Part shown: piece by piece, positions 1 to 7,780 of the stretch | Numbering within the stretch: the first letter of the stretch is position 1 | Layout: each line of letters starts with the position of its first letter | Assembly: GCF_003337485.1 (NCBI RefSeq) | Contig: NZ_QPJJ01000021.1 | Coordinates: forward strand, 1-46,632 | Length of the DNA: 46,632 nt | Reading direction: 5' to 3' | DNA from: Saliterribacillus persicus | Lineage (GTDB): Bacteria > Bacillota > Bacilli > Bacillales > Amphibacillaceae | Notes under the pieces: generated by a model | What the model saw: the letters and a program-made list of their open reading frames with translations, nothing else | The model's database searches: none | What the model was told of the DNA's origin: nothing | Position numbers and translations under genes: made by a program

Positions 1-109
1 CGATAGATATCAAAAACGATTAAACGGCCTTAGCCCTATGGAATATAGAGCTAAAGCCGCTTAAATCATTTTTATTATTTCCACTGTCTACTTGACAGGG
101 GGCAGTTCA
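1..109 (+). mobile_element. Right end of an IS3-family insertion sequence
   Basis: The window opens inside an insertion sequence. The last codons of its transposase (2-64) are followed by a terminal inverted repeat at about 81-109, containing CTGTCTACTTGACAGGGGGC and ending CAGTTCA. Read inward on the other strand it starts TGAACTGCCCCCTGTCAAG, the kind of end seen in IS3-family (IS150/IS3 group) elements of Firmicutes. The exact outer base is inferred, because the other end and any target duplication lie outside the window. Confidence 0.75.
2..64 (+). CDS. IS3-family transposase (OrfB), C-terminal fragment
   Basis: Only the last 20 codons are visible. They read DRYQKRLNGLSPMEYRAKAA, the usual tail of the DDE transposase OrfB of IS3-family elements, where the motif YN.R.n..L..mtP.eyR.....  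closes the protein. The stop is TAA at 62-64, and the inverted repeat lies about 17 bases downstream, as expected for this family. Transposase OrfB with OrfA carries out copy-out/paste-in transposition. Whether the upstream part is intact cannot be seen. The subgroup is an inference from the end sequence. Confidence 0.8.
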   Translation, partial: DRYQKRLNGLSPMEYRAKAA

Positions 110-905
110 TAGCGAATACAGGTGTTTTTATTTATGTAATATGTAACTTGTGGTTTTATGAATTTTTTTATACGTCTCATGGGCTTCCATCCTTGAAATG
201 AATAATTGAATCAATAACGTGTACTAACCAACGCTATAGATTGTATTATACATATTCATCTATACATTTTCAATAATAATACTGATCTACATTTAACCGT
301 AGATAATTTTATATACACTTTTATTTAATCTATTATCCATAATTATCTATATATCACTACATGAACCAATAAAAAATAAAAATAAACAGATCCACATCTT
401 ACGATAGATGGGATCTTTATCTACACCAACAAATTTTAAAATTCCACAATACTCTACAATTCAAAACCGAGTTGATACCTGTTCTTATGAGGTATTTAAT
501 TTATTTAACTCAAATAAACATCATAATATTTCCAATTATTTTCTAAAATCAATAAAATAACAATAAACTTTTATCTCATCACTATTGATTCAATTAATTT
601 ATTTATGTTTTAGCTGCCTATCTGAGTGTCATGATTGTTTCTAATTTTTATTGATCACTTTATGTCATAAGTAAAAACACATATTTTATTTGTTATATTC
701 CCTCGATAATATTATTATAAAAATGGACTTAATGATATTAAGTATATTCCAAGTTAATGATGAACATATCGATAATTGAGCGTAGTTAGATTATTCGAAA
801 AAAGGAGATTTGTGAGTAGACCATTTGTGACTAAACGAATACATTTAAAATGTTGGATTCGGACAACTAATTACAAATATTAGTATAGAATAGAGAGGAT
901 AATTT
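110..905. other. AT-rich gap without a recognisable gene
   Basis: About 800 bases between the insertion sequence end and the GIY-YIG gene. No open frame with a ribosome site is convincing on either strand. A weak imperfect hairpin lies at about 394-418 (AGATCCACATCT paired with AGATGGGATCT), with a T-rich side on the minus strand; it could be an old terminator. The rest is A/T-rich sequence typical of decayed accessory DNA. Confidence 0.5.
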
Positions 906-1418
906 GTGATGGAGCAAAAAAATATCAAATTAATCCATATTGATTGGGATGGGCCGTATAAATTATCAGAGATACTTTCATTAACTGATGAGGTTTCGGA
1001 TTATGGAGTATATCAAATTTATGGAAGTCATAATGTTTATGGAAGTAATGTGTTACTTTATATAGGAAAAGCAGATAGACAAACTATTGGTAAACGACTT
1101 TCTCAGGAACTTTGGTGGTGGAGCACAAGTGATCCAATCAATTTACAAATTTATTGTGGCAGATTGGCAGGAGAATTCACACCTACAGATAATCAATGGT
1201 CTGAAGAAATTGATTTAGCAGAGAAATTATTGATTAATGTACATAAACCTGCATACAATACACAAAATTTGATCCCTATTCTTGATGAAAGTCTACGGAA
1301 TATCCATATTCTAAACTGGGGATACTATCGTGACCTGCTCGCAGAAATATCAGGTCTTAGGTGGACGAGTGCTTTAGATACTATGGAGTATAATGTTTAT
1401 AAATACCTACAAAAATAG
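906..1418 (+). CDS. GIY-YIG nuclease-domain protein
   Basis: A 170-residue protein that looks like a stand-alone GIY-YIG endonuclease-like domain. Visible motifs are GVY at 34-36, LLYIGKA at 50-56 (the YIG element), a candidate catalytic Arg64 in GKRL, and the metal-binding Glu106 within AEKLLINVHKPAYN, whose KPAYN is the typical family ending. Arg and Glu are both kept, so it may be active, but the Arg spacing is not quite canonical. No extra DNA-binding domain is evident beyond a 50-residue C-terminal tail. A GTG (906) and an ATG (909) are adjacent; GAGAGG at 893-898 suits either. It lies alone in the accessory region, so a role in nucleic-acid cutting, mobility or defence is open. Confidence 0.7.
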   Translation: MMEQKNIKLIHIDWDGPYKLSEILSLTDEVSDYGVYQIYGSHNVYGSNVLLYIGKADRQTIGKRLSQELWWWSTSDPINLQIYCGRLAGEFTPTDNQWSEEIDLAEKLLINVHKPAYNTQNLIPILDESLRNIHILNWGYYRDLLAEISGLRWTSALDTMEYNVYKYLQK

Positions 1419-1563
1419 TTTAATATCACAAATATTAAATGAGGCTTTTATCACTGGACTTAAGATTTTCTATATGTGTTTTGTGCTTATCACCAAGCAA
1501 ACCATTTCTGCTTCATCATCTTCAGCAACCTTACAACTAAAAGATTATCAATTAAAATCATAA

Positions 1564-1634
1564 CGTTAAAAATAGCAATTATAGGATGAAAGATAGCAAT
1601 TATGGGGTGAAAGATAGCAATTAAGTGAAATTGT
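1564..1634. repeat. Degenerate 21-bp tandem array, family A (3 units)
   Basis: The core ATAGCAATT starts at 1572, 1593 and 1614, exactly 21 bp apart, within a looser unit AAAGATAGCAATTATGGGGTG. The filler between cores varies. A second two-unit copy lies at 1779-1820. The array is intergenic, downstream of the GIY-YIG gene. No inverted symmetry or palindrome is apparent, and the units are too short for CRISPR. Confidence 0.85.
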
Positions 1635-1774
1635 TATACCTGGCTTAAATAATTTCATTTTCACTCATTACTTCACCTCAAATATGGTTTTATTGTTATA
1701 TATTATAATTAAAATAACCTGAAAATATAGTTTTTACAGGATACAGTGCTACAATTTTGATGTTTGAATGTCTT

Positions 1775-1820
1775 AAGTATAGCAAAAGTGGTGTGAAAGA
1801 TAGCAATTGTGGGACGATAA
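1775..1820. repeat. Second family A repeat patch (2 units)
   Basis: Two further units, ATAGCAAAAG at 1779 and ATAGCAATTG at 1800, again exactly 21 bp apart; the second is preceded by GTGTGAAAG and followed by TGGGACG, matching the unit at 1593. About 165 bases separate this patch from the array at 1572, so the two may be remains of one longer array or independent arrays. Confidence 0.75.
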
Positions 1821-1985
1821 TGGTTTAACTTTTAGCATGGGGTATCAACAATAAATATATTCTTAATTATCCCCCTCTGTACTCATTTATTATCCCATCA
1901 CCTTCTCATCATCTACTATCTTTTATTTGTAGATTTACACTTGTTATGATTTAATACAATTAAATAATTGCAAGGGGGCGAAAAT

Positions 1986-2147
1986 GTGAGTAGGAAAAGT
2001 CTAAATTTACCGTTAGCAAAAACTGGTGAGTCCCATGGCGTAAAAAGACTAAGAAGAGAAAACGAATTGTTGTTACAACGATTGAAACAAATCCAAGCTG
2101 GACCATTTGGTATTTATGAATGGTTTAGGAAATGTAAAAAGAAATAA
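1986..2147 (+). CDS. Small basic hypothetical protein (53 aa)
   Basis: A GTG-started frame of 53 codons behind a strong ribosome site, AAGGGGG at 1972-1978, seven bases upstream. The product starts MSRKSLNLPLAKTGESHGVK, has a charged helical middle (KRLRRENELLLQRLKQIQ) and ends in a basic WFRKCKKK tail. The leucine/charge pattern suggests a short amphipathic or coiled-coil helix, and the overall charge is strongly positive, so nucleic-acid binding is possible. I do not recognise a family. The good ribosome site and clean frame favour a real gene; a small accessory protein of the mobile element is the likely context. Confidence 0.55.
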   Translation: MSRKSLNLPLAKTGESHGVKRLRRENELLLQRLKQIQAGPFGIYEWFRKCKKK

Positions 2148-2312
2148 CTACTGTCATTTAGTAATTTACTTTATGCTAAATACAGAAAGTACATTAAATG
2201 CATGAAATAGAAAAGTCTTTGCTACATTGTTTCCTCTTTCTATCATTCTTCTTTATCTCATATGCGTAACGCTTAGGATAAATATCCAACTTGGAGAACA
2301 TCTAATATGGCC

Positions 2313-2531
2313 TCAACAATCATCTCTTGTTGGAGATATTAAAATTTGCAACCCTCTTTCTTCTCCGTAATCCCACATCTTAACAAACGGATATGTTCCT
2401 TCAGGCAGATAAAAAACTCGTTCTTCCAAATGAGCAATTGGTTCTTTATTTTTAGATGTGCAACCATGGATGAAACTTGCTGGATGGATTGTAATTGTTC
2501 TACCCGTATCATTAAAATATACAAATTTCAT
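2313..2531 (-). CDS. Conserved hypothetical protein (72 aa)
   Basis: A 72-residue protein beginning MKFVYFNDTGRTITIHPASF. It has the look of a small all-beta protein: alternating hydrophobic strands, Gly/Pro turns, and the segment LPEGTYPFVKMWDYG, which I recall from short hypothetical proteins carried by Bacillus phages and mobile elements. The function is unknown. The ribosome site AAGGAG lies eight or nine bases before the ATG. It stands alone, facing leftward, with no partner gene within 800 bases. An overlapping frame on the same strand and one on the opposite strand are judged to be shadows. Confidence 0.7.
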   Translation of the reverse strand: MKFVYFNDTGRTITIHPASFIHGCTSKNKEPIAHLEERVFYLPEGTYPFVKMWDYGEERGLQILISPTRDDC

Positions 2532-3378
2532 AAAAATAACTCCTTGTCATTTAACAATCTTTGTTTATTTGCAATATTAGTTAAAGCCTTTATATATAAA
2601 CTGTTAAGCGATACCTATCATAGAGCAATTAAAGATTTTTTAAAAATAACCTTCCAGTTAGATTCAATTGTATTTATTATACTAAATCGATCCTTCTTTT
2701 TTCTGCTATGCCCTCAAAACTTTCTCTTTCACTAATTAAATCCATCTCAATCCATTGCCACTGCATCCTAAATCAATTTTCACAAAATATGATACACCAT
2801 TAATATTTTCTGTAATATAGCCAAATTTGATCGACTATGGACTTTGCGAAATTCATCAAACGATAACCTAGTTTTCCGTATGTTATAAAAAAATGACCAA
2901 AAAACAAGATATTCTTTAACCTTCCAGTCCTCTACCTCAGATATATTAATGGCTTTTTGTTTTATTCACTTTTGTCTTTCTACCGCTTTTCTTCAGCCAC
3001 TTTTCTCTCCAACCTTTCTCCCATACAGGTAAAAACATTAGTTCATATAGAAAAAGATTTATTTTGGGTAACAGCATTAATTAACCTGATTTACCATCCA
3101 TGCTTTTAAATTTTTCTGTAATTGAATTAGTTACTTTATCATTCCCAATTCTTGCAAGTCTTAGTGCTTTAACTGTCAGATAGAATAATTCCACATTTTA
3201 TTCAGTATATTTAAAATTTGTTCAACTGCAAAACTACATCATAAAACATTGTTGATTTTGTTTGAATAATTAGTTATTAATAAAGTTAGAACTAATTAGC
3301 TGATTGCTTTCTTTAGTACACTTATTCAATATCAGGTTAGCAGTACTAAATGGAGTTCGTCGCTTGAATAATGTAAAA
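2532..3378. other. Gene-poor gap with possible gene remnants
   Basis: About 850 AT-rich bases. No complete gene is supported. On the minus strand two short stretches have protein-like composition: about 2680-2770 (starting MQWQWIEMDLISERESFEGI) and 3081-3194, listed separately. Neither has a ribosome site. They are best read as decayed pieces of older accessory genes, although chance frames cannot be excluded. Confidence 0.35.
3081..3194 (-). pseudogene. Possible C-terminal gene remnant
   Basis: An open stretch of 37 codons on the minus strand with natural-looking composition (it contains YLTVKALRLARIGNDKVTNS and ITEKFKSMDGKSG), closed by TAA at 3081-3083 and cut upstream by an in-frame TAA. 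It has no plausible ribosome site and no fitting start other than a GTG. It may be the tail of a degraded gene; the family is not recognised. Confidence 0.25.
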
Positions 3379-4677
3379 TTATTTCTCGGTAAATAAATCT
3401 TTCCATTCTTTATCAGAAAGTACTCTTTCACGGTATTTTAAATCATTTGGAATATTCATATTTAAAAAGCATTTGTTTTCTAAGGAGTCCAAGTACAATG
3501 CCAATTGAACTAAAACGTAATGTTCAAAATCATCATTAACACCTTTAAAGGAAACATACCTTTCTAAAAATGGAAGCATCTCTTTTATTTGAATGTGAGC
3601 CCATTGCTTATTTTGGAAGCCTGAATCATATTTTAAATAGTTGATTTTTTGTAAATTATAACTATATTCTCTTAGTTCATGGCTCCCACTATGAGGTGAG
3701 TATAATTCAGAATATAAAGTTGATTCTAATTTTTTTTCACTATGTATCAATCCATTATTTTCAAATCCACGATCACTCATATTTTGTATGCTATTATGCT
3801 CAAATTCAATTGCATATTTAAATATATTTAGATATAAATTCATCTTTTCTTGATTTTTTGGGTTTGATAATTTTATTTCAAATAAATCTATAATATAATC
3901 AAAGGAAAATGCACTCTCAGAGCCATATCGTGCAATCTTCTCGATATTTATATTTCTTAGATAAGCAATATAATTATCAAACTCTTGTTCTTTCTTTATA
4001 GTCTTTTTCTGAAAGTCAGCTATAACCTTCTTTTGATAATCATCAATAGATTTAATTATTTCTTGAACAAACTCTAATCTCGTTTTCACATAGTCAAATA
4101 TTTGCGAAATATATATCTGAACTCTTTTAACATAATCTTCATCATTACTCGTATACACTACCGCGGAAAGATCATAATCGTTATTAATCCATCCTTTTCT
4201 GTTATTCCATAATACAAATGGGCTGCATTCAAAATCGTTATCTTGATACCTTATATGGTGACTTGTTTCTACTGGATGAATTGAACATAAAGAACGCAAA
4301 TATTCGAAATATTTTTCATCAGTACCTTTGCCATCCTTACCAGTTTGATTAAAGATATCGATTGACTTCTTCATTTTATCATTTGATACATCAAAGATTT
4401 TTGAAAGTTTTTTTATACAATCTACTACCACAGAAGCATTATTCATAAAGTCAAAAAAATCAAATGAGCTGTTCTTATATTTTCCTGTATTTAATTTTAG
4501 TCCATTTAAGTATTCAACGGTATCGTCAAGTCTGTCCATAATTGCACAAATTTTATCCCATGCACGATGAGCTTTATTTCTTTTATTAAAAATAATATTT
4601 TGCTCTTCGTTCACTTTATCTCTTAATAACCTAAGAACTTCAGAATCCAAATCTATTTGAAAAGTATTTGTAGACAT
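3379..4677 (-). CDS. Hypothetical protein of 432 aa, alpha-helical
   Basis: A long, intact gene whose family I do not recognise. The product is soluble-looking, with no signal peptide and no membrane segment. It is rich in Lys, Glu, Asn and Tyr and predicted mainly helical. A long charged helix, perhaps a coiled coil, spans roughly residues 185-240, including YQKKVIADFQKKTIKKEQEF. No nucleotide-binding, nuclease, protease or helix-turn-helix motif is visible. The ATG at 4677 is preceded by AAAGGAG at about nine bases, so the start is good. It is divergent from the membrane-protein gene at 4961 across a 283-bp spacer that could hold both promoters. In this mobile-element setting, a role in host-element conflict is an inference only. 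Confidence 0.7.
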   Translation of the reverse strand: MSTNTFQIDLDSEVLRLLRDKVNEEQNIIFNKRNKAHRAWDKICAIMDRLDDTVEYLNGLKLNTGKYKNSSFDFFDFMNNASVVVDCIKKLSKIFDVSNDKMKKSIDIFNQTGKDGKGTDEKYFEYLRSLCSIHPVETSHHIRYQDNDFECSPFVLWNNRKGWINNDYDLSAVVYTSNDEDYVKRVQIYISQIFDYVKTRLEFVQEIIKSIDDYQKKVIADFQKKTIKKEQEFDNYIAYLRNINIEKIARYGSESAFSFDYIIDLFEIKLSNPKNQEKMNLYLNIFKYAIEFEHNSIQNMSDRGFENNGLIHSEKKLESTLYSELYSPHSGSHELREYSYNLQKINYLKYDSGFQNKQWAHIQIKEMLPFLERYVSFKGVNDDFEHYVLVQLALYLDSLENKCFLNMNIPNDLKYRERVLSDKEWKDLFTEK

Positions 4678-4960
4678 TTCAATCTCCTTTCATCATTTTG
4701 GTTCAATTTATTTGAAAGTTTACTTATTTAGTCTCTAAGAAACTTGCAATACTTCTTCTTTTGTAAAATGCTTCATTAGTATTCGATAAGTTCAATTTCC
4801 GTAAAATATAATTTCATATTAACACAAGGTTCTATTAAATATTATATCTCTTGTATTAAACTTTTGTTCTTAGAGCATACCTTTTAAATCAAAACTCCTC
4901 CTTTACATTACTAATTTTTTGTCCGAAAATAAGATATAACCTATTAAGGGGGGAAATTTA

Positions 4961-5620
4961 TTGAATTTATTTTATGAGTCTATTCTCGGATTAATAGAAT
5001 TACTTGCAAACAAATTAAGAAAGAATAAGAAAGTCAGAATTAGCATTTTATTAACTTCATCTATACTTCTTTTTTTTGACGCTATCATACTATTTTTTTA
5101 TAATGATAATTTAAAAGATTATCAATTGGCAATATGTATATTTGTTATGTTAACTTCATTTATTCTTTTATTGTCTTCCTTGTTAGCATTTTCGGAAGAT
5201 CCAGTTAGTATCAAAAATCCTTTTGAGATTGAATTGAAGAAATTATCTGCAGAAAGAGAAGAACTAAAGAAAAAAGTTGATTATGAAGATTCAAATTCTG
5301 AAAATAATCTGTTTAATACCATTCAACTAAACCTTAACCAAACTACCGAATACTATACTATAAATAAAAGTCAAGCGAGAAAGAGTTTTGGGGTAAGTAT
5401 AACCGCAATAGTTGCAGGATTAATAACAATTTTAGCTGGTATATGGTTTATCTATCTCAACGAGACGATTACCGCCAGTGTTATTTCTATTGTCTCTGGA
5501 GTACTCCTTGAAATAATTGGGGGAATGTATTTTTATATGTATGATAAAAGTATAAAACAACTTAATTATTTTTATGGTAAATTAGAAAAGATGCAGGATA
5601 CCATGTTGGCAATTGAATAA
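4961..5620 (+). CDS. Four-TM protein with TRADD-N-associated membrane domain
   Basis: A 219-residue membrane protein with a TTG start preceded by GGGGGGAAA. Hydrophobic segments lie at about 27-46, 54-77, 145-166 and 169-193. Between the pairs is a charged, partly coiled-coil stretch (88-106) and a short Asn-rich strand (LFNTIQLNLNQTTEYY, 117-132). The C-terminal half, from NLNQTTEYYTINKSQARKSF through two close helices to a Tyr-rich YDKSIKQLNYFY tail, matches my memory of the two-helix membrane domain associated with TRADD-N-like modules (CyanoTRADDas_TM), described from NTP-dependent bacterial conflict systems. The TTG start and isolation from other genes are typical of accessory DNA. Function is inferred: a membrane effector or anchor. 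Confidence 0.6.
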   Translation: MNLFYESILGLIELLANKLRKNKKVRISILLTSSILLFFDAIILFFYNDNLKDYQLAICIFVMLTSFILLLSSLLAFSEDPVSIKNPFEIELKKLSAEREELKKKVDYEDSNSENNLFNTIQLNLNQTTEYYTINKSQARKSFGVSITAIVAGLITILAGIWFIYLNETITASVISIVSGVLLEIIGGMYFYMYDKSIKQLNYFYGKLEKMQDTMLAIE

Positions 5621-5988
5621 GCCAACAGTATAAAAGATGATAAAAAGAAAATTGAACTAAATGAGATAATAATTTTAAAATTAATAGAAAGAAGCAGTAA
5701 CGCTTCATAATTTTCGGATTATTTACTAACCTGTATCATCAACAAATCTCTTTTTGTTTTCTAAAAAATAAAGGTCTTGATAGATTAATATCAAGATCTG
5801 ATGCGACTTTATAGCAAGACTCATTTTTGTCGTCTGCGACGGAAAGAATAGAAGGTCACAAATTATTATTTCTTTGAAATCACAATATAATTTCACCCTA
5901 AATATCAATCTTTTATTAATGGTGTTGGTTTAATGACTTGGTAGATAAATGAAGAAAAGTTAGAAAAGTAAAAGGGATTTATTACAAA

Positions 5989-6020
5989 TAAAAAAAGAGT
6001 CGGGAACCACTCCAACTCTC
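5989..6020 (-). terminator. Intrinsic terminator, minus strand, no obvious gene
   Basis: AGAGTCGG (5996-6003) pairs with CCAACTCT (6012-6019) with a single mismatch. Read on the minus strand, the hairpin is followed by seven T's. No annotated minus-strand gene lies upstream before the start of the sigma-like gene, so it would end a short untranslated or tiny-peptide transcript. Confidence 0.6.
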
Positions 6021-6043
6021 CTTTCAAAACTCTTGAAATCACG

Positions 6044-6073
6044 TTAGTACATATGACCGTCATACTCAGTCAT
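6044..6073 (-). CDS. Possible 9-aa leader peptide or sRNA-borne ORF
   Basis: Minus-strand ATG encoding MTEYDGHMY, then TAA, followed about 25 bases later by the hairpin terminator at 5989-6020. AAAGGAAG lies just before the start, but closer than ideal. TCGACA on the minus strand (6143-6148) could serve as a -35 element. The whole could be a transcript of roughly 130 nt. Very tentative: the peptide may be meaningless within a small RNA. Confidence 0.2.
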   Translation of the reverse strand: MTEYDGHMY

Positions 6074-6212
6074 ATCTTCCTTTAAAGTAGATCTTACTCA
6101 CATTTTATTAATGTACCATAATTAAACATATCATTTTATATTGTCGAGTGCTTTCATATAGACATGACTGAATACTATATTAGAAAATTGTATATAAGGG
6201 GGGAGATATGTC

Positions 6213-6599
6213 ATGGATGCTGAAATTAATATCAGTAAAGAAGATGCCATTTTTTACTTAGAGATGATTGATTCGGTAAAAAGCCCCAACTTTAAACCTG
6301 GTTTATTTAGAAGGAAACCCTATTATATTTTGATCAAAGACAGAGAATCAATTAATTATAAACGTTTTATTAGTGTTTATACAGCTCTACGATATGTTCT
6401 ATCTGATAGAGAACAATTCATTCTAAACAGAGTCTATGGAATTAATCATGAAGTAACACCCACAAAAAATATCGCTAGTTCCTTACAAATAACACCTGGA
6501 AGGGTTTTAACAATTAGAAATAAAGCAAATGTGAAGCTAGCCCGTGAAATCCTAAAATTATTTAAGACGAAAAAAGAGCATATTCCCATAAAGGAATAG
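6213..6599 (+). CDS. Sigma-70 region 4-like DNA-binding regulator
   Basis: A 128-residue protein whose C-terminal half resembles sigma-70 region 4. LSDREQFILNRVYGI at about 63-77 corresponds to the first helices, and IASSLQITPGRVLTIRNKA at about 87-105 is the helix-turn-helix, aligning with the usual eIA..lgvt..rV.qIr.kA pattern. No region 2 is present, so it is not a full sigma factor. Such proteins act as small regulators or activators on phages and integrative elements. The start at 6213 sits nine bases after GGGGGGAG. The terminator hairpin begins inside the last codons. It lies alone, between the membrane-protein gene and the replication gene. The exact targets cannot be read. Confidence 0.65.
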   Translation: MDAEINISKEDAIFYLEMIDSVKSPNFKPGLFRRKPYYILIKDRESINYKRFISVYTALRYVLSDREQFILNRVYGINHEVTPTKNIASSLQITPGRVLTIRNKANVKLAREILKLFKTKKEHIPIKE

Positions 6600-6608
6600 C
6601 TCATTTTT
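6576..6608 (+). terminator. Terminator overlapping the end of the sigma-like gene
   Basis: GAGC-A-TATTCC (6576-6586) pairs with GGAATA-GCTC (6593-6602) with one bulged A and a six-base loop, followed by ATTTTT. The stop codon TAG (6597-6599) lies within the right arm, so the last residues are shaped by the hairpin. Confidence 0.7.
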
Positions 6609-6772
6609 AATGTCAAAAATTGAATTGTCAATTACCGCTGCAATAATTATGGTAGATATACAAATTGAGTTTATTTATTATCTATATATCCACCATCCAA
6701 ACATGACAAATACATACTTGATAATCCAGTGAACTTCTGTACCCTTGCTCCACTTAGCTAAGACATTGTTAT

Positions 6773-7780
6773 TTATAAAGCAAAAGGGTTTTTCAAGTGA
6801 CAAGGAAAATCCTTTCGATTTTTAGGTATTAGAATTGGATTTATATTCAGCGAATCCAAGTCACAAATATAATGTCTATAAGTCATTTTAGATAAATTTT
6901 GCTTTGGAGTATCGATAGAGCCCTTTGATACTTGAACTAAAAATTGTCTTAATTTGTCTTTTTTTCGCTTTGTAAAGGAACTTGAATCAATTATCTTTTC
7001 TGCCTCGGTAATTTTATAATAATCACCTTTATGCACAATGGGATAGACATGCTTATTCATGTATTCATACCACATTTCTTCTCTAAAATAAGCAGATAGC
7101 TTTTTGGGTACATACTTACCTAATTTATCATGTCTCTTTTTTGCATTTAAATGTTGGTTTTGTAATCGTAATTCATATCTCACAACATTTTTGTGAAATG
7201 GTAATAATGGTTCATTCTTTTCTAAGCGTTCTTTTTGCTTATCGTAAATAATCAATCCCACGCTCTTATTATTGTGATACTGACTTGCTTCATATTTGTA
7301 CGGTTCACCAATATCAGTTTTACCCCAACGATACTTGCTCTTGTGACTATACTTCTTTGTATGCTTTTCAATTAAATGAAAAAGTAATTCTCGATCTTTC
7401 TCTACATTTACAATAGCATCCAGTTTGTAATCAATACGAGTCAAGATATGTTGATCAAAGATAACATGATTACCGAAAGAATGATTTAAAAATTCTTGGA
7501 TGCATTCCTTAACAATATAATAATCCATCTCCAAAATCTTACCTTTAGATAGTAATTTGGTAATATCTACTTTGATGTTTATTTGATATTCTTCATTAAC
7601 CAATTCCTTCAAATAATTAATTTTAATTCCATAAAAATTGATATCTATTTTTTGATTAATCTTTTTAATTTCTGCTCTTACATTATCCCAATTTATTCTT
7701 GTCACCATATGAAGTGAAAATAAATTTTGCAATGCCTTTGTATCAATGCGTAGATAAAATTCAAACGTATGTATCATCAC
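6773..7780 (-). CDS. Replication initiator/relaxase-like protein
   Basis: A 335-residue protein that resembles replication initiators of the Rep_trans and filamentous-phage type. Supporting segments are TRIDYKLDAI (114-123), GLIIYDKQKERLEK (175-188) and RYELRLQNQH (201-210). A YDK..E block followed by an R(Y/F)E(L/V)R(L/I) strand is typical of this group, where the protein nicks one strand to start rolling-circle copying. The C-terminal part is basic and helical. I cannot place the catalytic Tyr with certainty. Start: two ATG codons at 7780 and 7777, after AAGGAGGAA eight bases away. It faces leftward, away from xis-int. On integrative elements such proteins replicate the excised circle; this use is inferred. 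Confidence 0.5.
   Translation of the reverse strand: MMIHTFEFYLRIDTKALQNLFSLHMVTRINWDNVRAEIKKINQKIDINFYGIKINYLKELVNEEYQINIKVDITKLLSKGKILEMDYYIVKECIQEFLNHSFGNHVIFDQHILTRIDYKLDAIVNVEKDRELLFHLIEKHTKKYSHKSKYRWGKTDIGEPYKYEASQYHNNKSVGLIIYDKQKERLEKNEPLLPFHKNVVRYELRLQNQHLNAKKRHDKLGKYVPKKLSAYFREEMWYEYMNKHVYPIVHKGDYYKITEAEKIIDSSSFTKRKKDKLRQFLVQVSKGSIDTPKQNLSKMTYRHYICDLDSLNINPILIPKNRKDFPCHLKNPFAL

Larger units (their letters stand above)
5621..6212. other. Gap between membrane protein and sigma-like gene
   Basis: About 590 bases. The only structured feature is a minus-strand terminator at 5990-6020 with a possible short transcript above it, listed separately. The minus-strand frame at 5726-5908 lacks a ribosome site and has low-complexity composition, so it is not called. 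Nothing else is recognisable. Confidence 0.5.

Noticed and set aside
2346-2735. Plus-strand frame of 129 codons
   Set aside because: It lies antisense to the better supported 72-aa gene and has no ribosome site; composition is that of a shadow frame.
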